The notes beneath the pieces were generated by a model. It did no database searches. It was given only the letters and a program-made list of their open reading frames with translations, and was not told where the DNA came from. Positions 18,601-27,406 of a stretch of 64,000 nucleotides of DNA are shown piece after piece; positions within the stretch are counted from its first letter, which is position 1, and each line of letters begins with the position of its first letter. The position numbers and the translations under genes were made by a program. The stretch comes from Streptoalloteichus hindustanus (GTDB lineage: Bacteria; Actinomycetota; Actinomycetes; Mycobacteriales; Pseudonocardiaceae), in the NCBI RefSeq assembly GCF_900129375.1, contig NZ_FQVN01000007.1, positions 286,303 through 350,302 of the forward strand, in the 5' to 3' direction.

Positions 18601-18833
18601 GGCAACGCCCGCCGCAGCCGGTGCACCAACGCGTACAGGGTGTTCGCGGCTCCGGGGGATGGCTCCGCTCCCCAGATGTCCTCGACGAGCGCGTCGGACG
18701 ACACCACCTTGCCCGCGGACAGCGCGAGCCTGCCCAACAACATGCGCAGCCTGACGCCCCCGACCTCGACCACGCCACCGTCGTCGCCCAAGACCCGCAC
18801 CGGTCCCAGCACCTCTACCCGCACAGCCGTCAC
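15639..18833 (-). CDS. AfsR/SARP-type regulator with NB-ARC ATPase and TPR region
   Basis: This is a protein of about 1064 residues starting at GTG 18833 (alternative GTG 18824; no clear SD, possibly leaderless). Domains in order: OmpR-type winged helix with a GKVVSSDALVEDIWG helix (residues 5-95), BTAD (about 100-245), NB-ARC ATPase with Walker A GPGGVGKTRLA (about 290), Walker B VLVLDNCEHVV and GLPLAVELAAARLR, then TPR-like helices to the end. Such proteins activate antibiotic or other pathway genes at direct repeats. It is divergent from, and paralogous to, the 19059 gene (near-identical ending AATALGMSQ...RGAFDHG). Likely targets are itself, its twin and the adjacent hydrolases. Confidence 0.9.
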   Translation of the reverse strand: MTAVRVEVLGPVRVLGDDGGVVEVGGVRLRMLLGRLALSAGKVVSSDALVEDIWGAEPSPGAANTLYALVHRLRRALPEAGVVESQAVGYRLALPADNVDAHRFEVLAARGRRELAAGEPERAAATLADALALWHGPAFSDVLAAPYAGRAGVRLEEMRAAAREDRFDAELRLGRHVEVLPDLEGAAADNPLRERLAGLRMRALCAAGRQSEAFAVYEDIRSRLADELGVDPSAELRQTHMAVLRGELDRPATRTGAAPGRLPSWLTSFVGRADELKSLAELLATARLVTLVGPGGVGKTRLAVEAASRHRAHRGGRLWLVPLAGVESPSGVAEAILGTLSAGAGQAAGGGTADPLDRVAELVGGEEAVLVLDNCEHVVAEVARVSHRLLEARPRLTVLATSRESLEVMGEAVCRLGPLDVPTEGADLTSVAGSAAVRLFLDRATAVQPGFRLDESTVDSTVDVVRRLDGLPLAVELAAARLRSMSIGQIARRLDDRFRLLSAGNRAAQPRQRTLRAVIEWSWELLTDRERVLARRLAIFPAPAVVDAVEAVCADERLLAPGDVVYVLGSLVDKSFVEPSGDGYRMLETIRAFAADELSRAGEREAVRDRFTRHYAALAAEHEPLTRSRDQPTSLMVIAAEHDNLVFALRSALDGRDPVTAVRLLGLLHWYWYVVRYDARVESFIAETLTFGDALPADARAAFTAIHALIGDGAPTTDVERVRALIADCSDTGALERYPMVLMATLPVAHQMGLDDLVEAEIARVRGRPDAWARACMSLLEARIAGHRGDWAGLTRARERAVREFAETGDQPWTAVSLAVMAEVHTIRGDHEAGVADLRRGIELAAGCGSQDEVPFLVGLATLRMRAGDLDGAARDIDAAEHLTRARGLRYMEVEVLRGRAEIHRRRGDFARAEQVLDVLATLVDQLPFPGKECWLAPARMRLRLATGDAPAARALLPIAITAAQGEGDPAPAAQLLARLLFLESDFPGAATALGMSQALRGAFDHGDPELRELVAELTRRLGQRDYDAAYQAGAGLARPDALARLEALREPALLGAPVPVRDM

Positions 18834-19058
18834 GTTACGCAATCCGCGTGCGGCCGGGTTCACCGAGCGCGACCAGCCAGGACGGCGGGCAGTCCCGCCG
18901 GAACTAGTGTCCAAAGTGGACATACCCCGGGGGTCACGCCTCGCCCGATCCAGCTCGCCATCGGTTGCTCCGGAACAGATCCGTCCACACAGGAGGAGGT
19001 CGCGGGAGACGCCACCGGGGCGACATACCCCGGAATGCCCGTCCGGTATCAATAAGGG
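18834..19058. promoter_or_regulatory. Divergent AfsR/AfsR promoter region with direct repeats
   Basis: The 225-bp intergenic region holds GACATACCCCGG twice in the same orientation, at 18919-18930 and 19022-19033. The first copy is joined to the palindrome TCCAAAGTGGA (18910-18920). GGTATCAAT just before the 19059 GTG resembles a -10 box and would give a leaderless transcript. SARPs bind direct repeats near the -35 region, so these are candidate operators. Confidence 0.45.
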
Positions 19059-22000
19059 GTGAGCGATGGCATCCGGGTGGCGCTACTGGGCCCAGTACGG
19101 GCCTACGCCGCCGCGTCAGCGATCGCCATCCCCGGCGCCCGCGTCCGCCTCCTGCTCGCCCGCCTGGCCCTGACGCACGGCCGCCTGGTCCCCGTCACGG
19201 TGCTGATCGACGACCTCTGGGGTGCGGACGCACTCTCCGACGCGACCAACACGTTGCAGGCACTGGTGTCGCGCTTGCGCAAGGCCGTAGGCGCGCAGGC
19301 GGTGGAACTGGTCGGCGGCGGCTACCGCCTCGCGGCCGACGTGGACGCACCCCGGTTCGAGGAACTGGTCGCGCAGGGCCGCCGCGAACTGGCCGCCGAC
19401 CAGCCCGCCGCCGCGATCGTCAGCCTCGACGCCGCGTTGGACCTGTGGACCGGCGAACCCCTGGGCGACCTGCCGGACGTCCCCTTCGTCCGCACCGCCG
19501 CCGCCCGCCTCGACGAACTGCGCCTCGGGGCCGTCGAGGACCGGTGCGAAGCGGCACTGCTCCTGGGACGCCACAACGAGGTGCTGGCCAACCCGGAACC
19601 AGCGGCCCGTCCCCTGCGCGAGCGGCTGGCCGCCCTCCGGATCCGCGCGCTCTACCAGGCGGGACGGCAGTCCGAGGCCCTGGCCGCCTACGAGGAGGTT
19701 CGCCGCGCGCTCGCCGACCAACTCGGCGTCGACCCCGGCGCCGACCTGCGACAGGTCCACCTCGCGATGCTGCGCGGCGAACTCGCCTCCGCTGGCGCCC
19801 GCCCGAAGCTCACACCGGGGCGGTTGCCCGCGCAACGCACCAGCTTCGTCGGGCGCGACGCGGAGCTGTCACACCTCGCCGAACAGCTCAGGTCCCACCG
19901 ACTGGTCACGGTTGTCGGACCCGGTGGCGTGGGGAAGACCCGGCTGGCCATCGAGGCCGCGGCCCACCTCCCGGCCCACGAACAGGGCCGGGTGTGGTTC
20001 GTGCCGCTGGCGAGTGCCCTTGCCGAGGGCGCCGGCGAGGGCCCCAACGAGGACGCCGACGCGGTCGCGGGTGCGGTGCTGGGCGTGCTCAGCGCGACCA
20101 GGGCTCGACTGACCGACGGCCGCCCGGAGCTGGAGGAGTTGATCGGCCCCGAGCCCGCCGTGCTGGTGCTGGACAACTGCGAGCACGTGGTCGAGGCCGC
20201 CGCCCGGTTCACTGACCGCCTGCTGGAACGGCTCCCCCGGCTGACCGTCCTGGCCACGAGCCGGGAGCCGCTGGCGATCACCGGCGAGTCCCTGTGCCGT
20301 CTCGATCCGCTGGACCCGGCGACCGACGCGGTGCGGTTGTTCGTCGACCGGGCTCAGGCCGTCCGACCAGCCTTCACGGCGGACGACGCGGTCCTCGACA
20401 TCTGCCGGCGCCTGGACGGCCTGCCGCTCGCCCTGGAACTCGCCGCCGCCCGGCTGCGCACGATGACCGCCGCCGAGATCGCCCACCGCCTGGACGACCG
20501 GTTCCGGCTGCTCGCCTCGGGCAGCCGGGCCGCGCTGCCGCGCCACCGGACGCTGCTCGCGGTGGTCGACTGGAGCTGGGACCTGCTGACCGAGCAGGAG
20601 CGGACCCTGGCCACCCGGCTGTCGATCTTCCCCGGCGGAGCCACCACCGTCGCGCTGGAGGCCGTCTGCGCGGACGATCTCCTGCCCGCTCACGACATCG
20701 CCTACGTGCTCGGCTCCCTCGTGGACAAGTCACTGGTGCAATGGGATGGCCGGCGACACCGGATGCTGGAGACCATCCGGGCCTACGCGTGCGATCGCCT
20801 GAACGACCGGAAGTCCATTGAGGACCGTTTCGCCCGGTATTTCCTGTCCCTGGCCGAGGACCACGAGCCGCGCCTCCGCACCCGAGATCAACTCACCTCG
20901 ATCGCGTGGTTCGACGCCGAGTACGACAACCTGCTTTCGGCGCTGCGAGGGGCCATCAACGACAGCAACGCGGATCTCGCAGCACGACTGACCATCTCGC
21001 TGCTGTGGTACTGGCAGCTGTTGCGCTTCGATGCTCGCGCGGCCGGATTCGTGGCGGACGTGCTCCGCTTCGGCGATGCCCTCCCCGCGCCCGACCGGGC
21101 CGTCATGGCCGTGCTGTACCAGAACGACGGCGTGAACGTCGATCCCGAGCGAGCACGTGCGCTCATCGAGGACTGCATCAGCACCGGCGCGCTGGAGCGC
21201 CACCCGTTCCTGGTGATCGTGACGGCTCCCACGGCGTACTTCCTCGGCCACCGAGACCTGGCCGAACGCCTGCTCAAGGACGTCGAAGACCACCCCGACC
21301 AGGGCGTTGCGGCACTCGCGGCCTGGGTGCGGTCCACGATCCGCGACGACCAGGGCGACTGGCCGGGCGCGGCAGCGGACCGAGCGCGCGCGTTGCGCGG
21401 GTTCGAGCAGACCGGCGAACGGCTCGGCCTGTCGTTCGTGCTGGCCGCCGTGGCCCAGGACCACGCCCTGCGCGGGGGCCACGACCAGGCGATCGCCGCC
21501 CTGACGCGGTGCGTGGCGCTCGCCGCCGAGATCGGCTCGCCGGAGGAGATCTCGTACCGGGCCCGGCTGGGGAACCAGCGGATGCGCGCGGGCGACCTGG
21601 CAGGGGCTCGGCAGGACTTCGACATCGCGCTACGGCAGGCGGTCGAGCACGGCCAGCCGCACCTGCGCGTCGAGGCCCTGGCAGGTCTGGCTGACCTGCG
21701 CCGCCGCGAGGGAGAGCCAGAACGCGCGGGCCGGCTGCTCGACCGCCTGGACACGGTCGTTCGCGGCCTGCCCGCCGCCGAGCAGATCGCCGCGGCGGTC
21801 AGCGCCCCGGTCCGAATGGCCCTCCGCATCGACACCGGGGACCCGACGGCGAAGGACCTGCTGCCCTACGTGGCGGCCACCGGAGCCACCGTGCGGCACA
21901 TGGCCGCACCGGCCGCCGAACTGCTCGCCCGGTTGTTGGCCCAGACAGGGGACGCGACGGGGGCGGCGACCGCGCTCGGCATGAGCCAGGTGATCCGCGG

Positions 22001-22145
22001 TGCGTTCGACCACGGCAACCCGGAACTGCGTGACCTGGTCGCCGACCTCACCACCCAACTCGGCGCGACTGCCTACGCGCAGGCGTACGACCGGGGCGCC
22101 GCGATGCCCCGGGCCGAAGCGCTGGCGCGGCTCCACTCCGGCTGA
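19059..22145 (+). CDS. AfsR/SARP-type regulator with NB-ARC ATPase and TPR region
   Basis: This is a 1028-residue protein starting at GTG 19059. Order: winged helix (residues 5-90, GRLVPVTVLIDDLWG), BTAD (about 95-245), NB-ARC with Walker A GPGGVGKTRLA (about residue 287), Walker B VLVLDNCEHVV, LATSREPL and GLPLALELAAARLR, then a C-terminal helical-repeat region ending in ATALGMSQVIRGAFDHGN. It is paralogous to the divergent regulator at 15639-18833. A serine hydrolase follows after 58 bp and a second after 5 bp more, so the three may form one transcript. Confidence 0.9.
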   Translation: MSDGIRVALLGPVRAYAAASAIAIPGARVRLLLARLALTHGRLVPVTVLIDDLWGADALSDATNTLQALVSRLRKAVGAQAVELVGGGYRLAADVDAPRFEELVAQGRRELAADQPAAAIVSLDAALDLWTGEPLGDLPDVPFVRTAAARLDELRLGAVEDRCEAALLLGRHNEVLANPEPAARPLRERLAALRIRALYQAGRQSEALAAYEEVRRALADQLGVDPGADLRQVHLAMLRGELASAGARPKLTPGRLPAQRTSFVGRDAELSHLAEQLRSHRLVTVVGPGGVGKTRLAIEAAAHLPAHEQGRVWFVPLASALAEGAGEGPNEDADAVAGAVLGVLSATRARLTDGRPELEELIGPEPAVLVLDNCEHVVEAAARFTDRLLERLPRLTVLATSREPLAITGESLCRLDPLDPATDAVRLFVDRAQAVRPAFTADDAVLDICRRLDGLPLALELAAARLRTMTAAEIAHRLDDRFRLLASGSRAALPRHRTLLAVVDWSWDLLTEQERTLATRLSIFPGGATTVALEAVCADDLLPAHDIAYVLGSLVDKSLVQWDGRRHRMLETIRAYACDRLNDRKSIEDRFARYFLSLAEDHEPRLRTRDQLTSIAWFDAEYDNLLSALRGAINDSNADLAARLTISLLWYWQLLRFDARAAGFVADVLRFGDALPAPDRAVMAVLYQNDGVNVDPERARALIEDCISTGALERHPFLVIVTAPTAYFLGHRDLAERLLKDVEDHPDQGVAALAAWVRSTIRDDQGDWPGAAADRARALRGFEQTGERLGLSFVLAAVAQDHALRGGHDQAIAALTRCVALAAEIGSPEEISYRARLGNQRMRAGDLAGARQDFDIALRQAVEHGQPHLRVEALAGLADLRRREGEPERAGRLLDRLDTVVRGLPAAEQIAAAVSAPVRMALRIDTGDPTAKDLLPYVAATGATVRHMAAPAAELLARLLAQTGDATGAATALGMSQVIRGAFDHGNPELRDLVADLTTQLGATAYAQAYDRGAAMPRAEALARLHSG

Positions 22146-22203
22146 CGACCGCCGTCAGCGCGTTCTCAGCGGCCCGTCAGAGCGCTTGGGCAGCGTGTTC
22201 CCC

Positions 22204-23355
22204 ATGACCAGTTCCACCAACACCAGGCACGAGCTTGTGCAAAACGCTTTGAACCGGGTCGTGGCCGAGGGAGGCGCGCCCGGCGTCGCCGCCGAGATCC
22301 GGGACGGCGACGGCACCTGGTTCGGGTCGGCCGGGGTGTCCGACCGCGAGACCGGGCGCCGCCGCGAACCCGGGGATCAGTTCCACGCCGGCAGCGTCGG
22401 CAAGGCGTTCACCGCCGCCGCGGTGCTGACGCTGGAGGCCGAGGGCAGGCTGGGTCTCGACGACACAGTGGACAGTTGGCTGCCCGGCGTGGTTCGCGGC
22501 AACGGCAACGACGGCACCCGGATCACGATCAGACAGCTGCTCACGCACACCAGTGGCCTGGGAATCACCGGCCTGAGCCCCGAGATCGTGCGCAAGTACC
22601 ACACCCGGCAGGGGTTCGCCGAGCACCGCTACGACGTCTGGACCGTCGAGAAGCTGCTGAAGTCGCAAATGGACATTCCGCCCCGGTACGAGCCCGGGGA
22701 GGCCTTCGCCTACGCCAACGGGGGCTACCACCTCGCCGGGGCGGTCATCGAGAAGGTGACCGGCCGACGCTACGAGGACGAGATCGACCGGACGGTCATC
22801 CAACCACTCGGGCTGACCAACACCTATCCGCGGACCTTCGACGAGCGACGCTTCCGCGGCCCGCACACCAGGGCGTACAGCAGGATGCTCCTGAGGGACG
22901 GCGTCGACCCGGACAGCCTCACGCCCGACAACTACGCGTCGTTCCTCGTCGGCCCGGAGGTCGACCCGGTGGACATCACGGACCGGACGTACTTCGGGTG
23001 GGCGGCCGGCGGGGTCGTCTCGACCACCGGCGACCTGCTCGGGGTCATCCACGCCCTGATCACCGGCGTCCTGCTGCCTCCGGCGCAGCACCGGACAATG
23101 TGGACCACCGTCCCGACCAGGGACTGGATTCCCCACGCCCGCTACGGCACCGGGGTTGCCCAGTGGGAGCTGGCCGACGGCCGCGTGCTCCACGTCGTGT
23201 CCGGTGTGGAGGGTGGAACCGCCTGCATGGCCGCAGGCGCCCCGGACGGCGCCCTCACCGTCGCCATCCACCTCAACGCCGACTGGAACTGGTACCTGTC
23301 CTGCGACCAGATCATCGAAGCGGCCTTCGGCGCTCCCTTCCGGATGGCGGCGTAA
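22204..23355 (+). CDS. Serine hydrolase, beta-lactamase class C fold
   Basis: This 383-residue protein starts at ATG 22204. The SxxK motif is GSVGKAFTAA (Ser about 64), YAN is in AYANGGYHL, and HLN in AIHLNADWNW takes the KTG place. No signal peptide. It is paralogous to the 14374-15537 protein at the other end of the mirrored locus. A further hydrolase gene begins 5 bp after its stop, so the two are almost certainly cotranscribed. Confidence 0.85.
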   Translation: MTSSTNTRHELVQNALNRVVAEGGAPGVAAEIRDGDGTWFGSAGVSDRETGRRREPGDQFHAGSVGKAFTAAAVLTLEAEGRLGLDDTVDSWLPGVVRGNGNDGTRITIRQLLTHTSGLGITGLSPEIVRKYHTRQGFAEHRYDVWTVEKLLKSQMDIPPRYEPGEAFAYANGGYHLAGAVIEKVTGRRYEDEIDRTVIQPLGLTNTYPRTFDERRFRGPHTRAYSRMLLRDGVDPDSLTPDNYASFLVGPEVDPVDITDRTYFGWAAGGVVSTTGDLLGVIHALITGVLLPPAQHRTMWTTVPTRDWIPHARYGTGVAQWELADGRVLHVVSGVEGGTACMAAGAPDGALTVAIHLNADWNWYLSCDQIIEAAFGAPFRMAA

Positions 23356-23360
23356 CGACG

Positions 23361-24686
23361 ATGAACCTGGAGAACCGGCTCAACGAGCTGATGGCCGAAC
23401 ACCGGGTGCCCGGGGCGGTGCTCGGCGTGTACGCGAACGGGGAGTACCGGGAACACGCCGCGGGCGTGCTCAACACCCGGACCGGCGTCGAGGTCACCAC
23501 CGACTCGCTGTTCCAGATCGGCTCCATGACCAAGGTCGTGACCGCGACCCTGGCCATGCGACTGGTCGAGGAGGGGGTGCTCAACCTGGACCTCCCCGTC
23601 CGCACCTACCTCCCGGACTTCCGCCTCGCGGACGACTCGGCCGCCGCCCGGATCACCACCCGCCACCTCCTGTGCCACACGGCGGGTTTCGAGGGCGACG
23701 TGTTCACCGACACCGGCAGGGGCGACGACGCACTCGCCCGCTACGTCGACCTGCTCGGCACAGCACCCCAGATCTTCCAACCGGGAGAGCTGTTCTCGTA
23801 CAACAACGCCGGGTTCTGCGTGCTGGGCAGGATCATCGAGACCCTCCACGACAAACCCTACGTCCAGTGCCTGCACGATGACCTGATCCAGCCGCTGAAC
23901 CTCACGCGCACCGCCACGGACGCGGACCAGGCCATCCTGCACCGGGCCGCGGTGGGCCACCTCGGCGATCCACCGCAACCGGCCGGGATCTGGGCCCTGC
24001 CGCGTTCCCTGGCCCCCGCGGGCTCAGCCCTGGCGATGAGCGCCCGCGACGTGCTCACGTTCACCCGCGCCCTGCTCACCGGCAGCGTGCTCGACGCCGA
24101 GACCGTCCGTACAATGTGGACAGAGCACATGCGACTGTCCCCCGCCACCGGCCATGGCGACGCCTGGTCACTGGGCTGGGAGGTCTTCCACGTCGACGGC
24201 CGAACCATCTACGGCCACAACGGCGACACCGTCGGACAATCCGCGTTCCTCAGACTGATCCCCGACCACGACATCGCCGTGGTCCTCCTCACCAACGGCG
24301 GCGAGGCCGTCCCGCTCCACCACGAACTCCTCACCCACGTCCTGCGCGACCTCGCCGACATCGACCTCCCCGCACTCCCCACCCCCACTGCCACTACCAC
24401 CGACCCGAGCCCCTACCTCGGCACCTACGCCAACTCGCTCACGCAGATCACCATCACCCGAGAAGACAACACCATCTGGGCCGAGCAAACCCCCGTCGGC
24501 GAGTACGCGGGCTCAGCACCACCCCAACGTCTCCAACTCCTCCCCCACACCAACAACAGCCTGATCACGGCCCACCCCAGTCAGGGAATCCACCACATCT
24601 ACCACTTCCTCGGCGATCCCCAGGGCCCAGCCCGTTTCCTCCACACCGGCCGCGCCCTACCCCGCATCCCCCTCACCCAGCAATAG
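23361..24686 (+). CDS. Serine hydrolase, beta-lactamase class C fold with C-terminal extension
   Basis: This 441-residue protein starts at ATG 23361, 5 bp after the preceding stop. The catalytic motifs are GSMTKVVTA (Ser about 55, Lys 58), SYNNAG and YGHNGDTVGQ (the HNG form of the KTG box). A beta-rich extension of about 100 residues follows (PYLGTYANSLTQITITRED), as in esterase/D-aminopeptidase members. It is only distantly related to the two other hydrolases of the locus and closer to EstB/D-peptidase types. No signal peptide. The substrate is unknown. Confidence 0.85.
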   Translation: MNLENRLNELMAEHRVPGAVLGVYANGEYREHAAGVLNTRTGVEVTTDSLFQIGSMTKVVTATLAMRLVEEGVLNLDLPVRTYLPDFRLADDSAAARITTRHLLCHTAGFEGDVFTDTGRGDDALARYVDLLGTAPQIFQPGELFSYNNAGFCVLGRIIETLHDKPYVQCLHDDLIQPLNLTRTATDADQAILHRAAVGHLGDPPQPAGIWALPRSLAPAGSALAMSARDVLTFTRALLTGSVLDAETVRTMWTEHMRLSPATGHGDAWSLGWEVFHVDGRTIYGHNGDTVGQSAFLRLIPDHDIAVVLLTNGGEAVPLHHELLTHVLRDLADIDLPALPTPTATTTDPSPYLGTYANSLTQITITREDNTIWAEQTPVGEYAGSAPPQRLQLLPHTNNSLITAHPSQGIHHIYHFLGDPQGPARFLHTGRALPRIPLTQQ

Positions 24687-24704
24687 GCAACACCTCAGGT
24701 ACCA

Positions 24705-24738
24705 AGGCAGGTGGGGCGGCACGTCGCCCCACCTGCCT
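24705..24738 (+). terminator. Strong hairpin terminator
   Basis: A perfect 14-bp stem (24705-24718 with 24725-24738) and 6-nt loop begin 18 bp after the hydrolase stop. It marks the end of the AfsR/hydrolase transcript and separates it from the sugar-type cluster. Confidence 0.85.
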
Positions 24739-24864
24739 CACACCCTCGGCGTGTCGTTTCCGCGGGCGGGCAACCCGCTGGCCCGGTCGGCTACCTGGCC
24801 ACTGCCAGTGGAACGAGCCAGCCTCGCTGGGAAGTCGGTGCGCCGCCGGCCACCACGCAACGCG

Positions 24865-25788
24865 TCAGATCCTCTCCCTCACGCGGACACGCCACTCATC
24901 CGGGTCGGCGACGACGCAACCGTCGTCCATGTCGGGGCGGGTGGCGAGTTGGGCCAGGAACTCCCGGTCGAGCAGCTCCTCGGTGCGCTTCTGTTGCGGG
25001 GTCCGGAAGTCCGCCCTGGGAAGCTGGTGGTGGGGCAGCCGTTTGCCGACGCTGCCGAGGCAGTTGCGGCACGCCAGCAGTGGACGTGGCGAGGTGAGAT
25101 AGGCCAGCAGCCGCCCGGCCATGTCCGGGCGGTCCTCCAGACGCAGCCCGTCGGCCCACGGGTCGTTCGGGCGACCGATGACCCTGGGCAGGAAGACCGA
25201 CTGCGGGCAGCGGAAGAAGTGGCCCTCGTAGACGGTGTGACAGCGCCAGACGTGCGCGATCTGGCAGGTCGTGAAGATCTCCCCGACCAGCCGGGAGTCC
25301 TCGGTCCCCCGCTCCGAGTAGGAGTGGCGGAAGTGGGAGTAGTAGGCCACCGTCAGTGCGACGCCGTGCCGCTCGGCACGGCGTCGGATGTGGGCGAGGT
25401 CGTCGTCGGACAGCTCGCGACCCGGGTAGACGGAGACCTGGATCTCGTCGATGAGCGACCAGAAGTCCGCGCCCATCCTGGGAAGCAGCACCCCGTTGGT
25501 GGACACCAGGATCCGGGGCGCGAGCCCGCTGGCACGGATGATCTCCAGGATCGGCAGCAGCCTCCGGTGCAGCAGCGGCTCCCCGCCGAGCACCTTGACG
25601 AACCGCGCGCGCAGGAAACGACTCAGCAGAGCGAGATCCGCGCGCACCACGTCGGGGTCGACGACCGAGCGCCGGAAGACGGGCGAGAGGTGGCTGCAGG
25701 AGGCGCAGCCGAGATTGCAGTGGCGCACCACGTTCAGCTCGCAGCCTTCCGGGGTCACCACTCTACCGTCGACCAGCTCGTAGCTCAT
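24865..25788 (-). CDS. Radical SAM enzyme with extra C-terminal cysteines
   Basis: This 307-residue protein starts at ATG 25788 (GGGTGAGA upstream). The [4Fe-4S]/SAM motif is CNLGCASC (CX3CX2C, about residues 25-32), followed by KVLGGEPLLH (GGE-type SAM contact) and VSTNGVLLP. Cysteines in CQIAHVWRC, FRCPQS and CRNCLG may bind an auxiliary cluster. Radical SAM enzymes of this kind in sugar clusters carry out dehydrogenation, epimerisation or deoxygenation (known for aminocyclitol pathways); the reaction here cannot be read from sequence. It is divergent from the FemAB/GNAT-type gene. Confidence 0.85.
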   Translation of the reverse strand: MSYELVDGRVVTPEGCELNVVRHCNLGCASCSHLSPVFRRSVVDPDVVRADLALLSRFLRARFVKVLGGEPLLHRRLLPILEIIRASGLAPRILVSTNGVLLPRMGADFWSLIDEIQVSVYPGRELSDDDLAHIRRRAERHGVALTVAYYSHFRHSYSERGTEDSRLVGEIFTTCQIAHVWRCHTVYEGHFFRCPQSVFLPRVIGRPNDPWADGLRLEDRPDMAGRLLAYLTSPRPLLACRNCLGSVGKRLPHHQLPRADFRTPQQKRTEELLDREFLAQLATRPDMDDGCVVADPDEWRVRVRERI

Positions 25789-26074
25789 CGTCTCACCCGC
25801 CAACGCCAGGAGAAGGTCGAGTCGAACGAACAGAGAAGTGGTGGGAGCAGCCGTCGAGGCAGTATCGCAGCGTCGGCTTGCCGGTGCAGGCCACAGCGCG
25901 TCGCACACACGACCGCTGCTCCAGGCCCCGGTTTCAGTCCCTCAGCGCGCGGGCGTGGAAGGTGTGGACGAAGTAGGGTGCCCGCACGGGTCCGCGATGC
26001 GTCCGGCGCGGACGAGGGCAGCTCTTCCTGACCTGGCACGTTCCCTGTCGGTTGGCGAGAAGGAGCACCTGAAG

Positions 26075-27241
26075 GTGTCCCCAGCACGTCCGGAGCAGAG
26101 GAAGAACACCGCGAAGATCGTTGTTTCCACCCACGACGGAGTGGACGGCTTCACATCGGCGTACGAGCAGTTCGCACCGCGTCCCCGGCTTCACGAGTCA
26201 GCGGCCTGGCTGCGGTACTGCGATCGCCGTTCTCGCGGTCGCATGCTCTACGTGGTGGCACGGGATGACGCGGGTGTGCTCCTGGGTGTCACGGCATTGC
26301 GCCGGACAGCGCAGGAGTCGTTGGCTGAGGCCAACTACGACGTGTCCACACTGATACGCCCGCCAGCAGTGCCGAAGGCGTGCTTCTACCCGCAGCTCTT
26401 CTCCGCCGTTTCGGGCACGCACTGCCTGCTCCGCACGGCCGACCACCTGTCGGAGACGGCGGCACGTCAGGTCCGCGCCGCCATCGTGGGAACAGCACGG
26501 AACTTGGCCGCGGAGGACAACGCGGTGCTCACGTTCGCGTACCTCACCGACGCTCGGCTCGCCGGCGAGCTGACCGAGAAGCTGGACTTCGACGAACACG
26601 GCGTGGTCGGCGCGAACACAGTCCTGGAGGCCGAGTGGGTGGACTTCGACGGCTACGTCGCGTTTCTCCCACGCGGCCGACGCAGCCACATCCGCAAGGA
26701 GCGTCGGGAGTACCTGGCCAGCGGCCTGCGAACGTCCGTCCACGAAACCACCCGAGCGCTTGACGAGCAGACGGCCCTGCTGGAGATGGGCCTGGCGCGC
26801 AAGTACAACGCGCCGAACTCCGTCGACGCGGTGTTGGCGGATTACGCGGACCTGGCGAGCACCGTCGACGAGCACGTACTGGTGTTCTTGGCGAAAGCCG
26901 GTGACAGGCCCGTCGGCCTGTGCGTCTGCTTGCGTGACGGGGAGACCCTGCACATCCGCAACCTGGGTTTCGACTACCCTCTGACCCGGGGCACCCACGC
27001 CTACTTCAACCTCATGTTCTACGACCCCCTCATCTGGGGAGCCCGACACGGGATACGCCGCTACTGCTTCGGCACGGGCGCATATCTCGGGAAATCGCGT
27101 CGCGGTTGTCTGCTGGAACCGTTGTACGCCGGCGTGCGTTGGCCCGCTTCCCTGGGCGCCGCTTGTGCGGGAGCACTGGTCGGACGCGACCGGGACGTGT
27201 GCGTGGACCTCGGACTGAACCAGCGACGTGGCTCGACCTGA
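26075..27241 (+). CDS. FemAB/GNAT-type acyltransferase (peptidogalycan-biosynthesis family)
   Basis: This is a protein of about 388 residues. GTG 26075 is chosen because AAGGAG lies 9 nt upstream; the frame is open further upstream. It has two GNAT-like halves: N-terminal SAYEQFAPRPRLHESAAWL and VVARDDAGVLLGVTAL, and C-terminal FLPRGRRSHIRKERREYLAS, VFLAKAGDRPVGLCVCLRD, RGTHAYFNLMFYDPLIWGAR and YCFGTGAYLGKSRRG. The family is annotated as peptidogalycan biosynthesis protein. It transfers acyl or aminoacyl groups. Beside sugar aminotransferases, acylation of an amine is plausible (inference). Confidence 0.75.
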   Translation: MSPARPEQRKNTAKIVVSTHDGVDGFTSAYEQFAPRPRLHESAAWLRYCDRRSRGRMLYVVARDDAGVLLGVTALRRTAQESLAEANYDVSTLIRPPAVPKACFYPQLFSAVSGTHCLLRTADHLSETAARQVRAAIVGTARNLAAEDNAVLTFAYLTDARLAGELTEKLDFDEHGVVGANTVLEAEWVDFDGYVAFLPRGRRSHIRKERREYLASGLRTSVHETTRALDEQTALLEMGLARKYNAPNSVDAVLADYADLASTVDEHVLVFLAKAGDRPVGLCVCLRDGETLHIRNLGFDYPLTRGTHAYFNLMFYDPLIWGARHGIRRYCFGTGAYLGKSRRGCLLEPLYAGVRWPASLGAACAGALVGRDRDVCVDLGLNQRRGST

Positions 27242-27406
27242 CCTCCGTCGGCCGAGCGGCTCCACGTCGGGGCGCCTCCCCGGTCAGACGGGTGTCCTCT
27301 CCCCGTCGGTGAGCGCCCCTCTCGTGGTGACGTCGCGCAGTCCCTCTTTCGTGCCGGGCCGTGGATGTGGCGCTTGGGCATCATGGGTCGGGGAAGGAGG
27401 CCGTCG

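Noticed and set aside
15816..19055. Open frame of 1079 codons on the plus strand
   Set aside because: It is fully antisense to the AfsR-like gene, rich in Gln, His, Gly and Arg, and has no motif.
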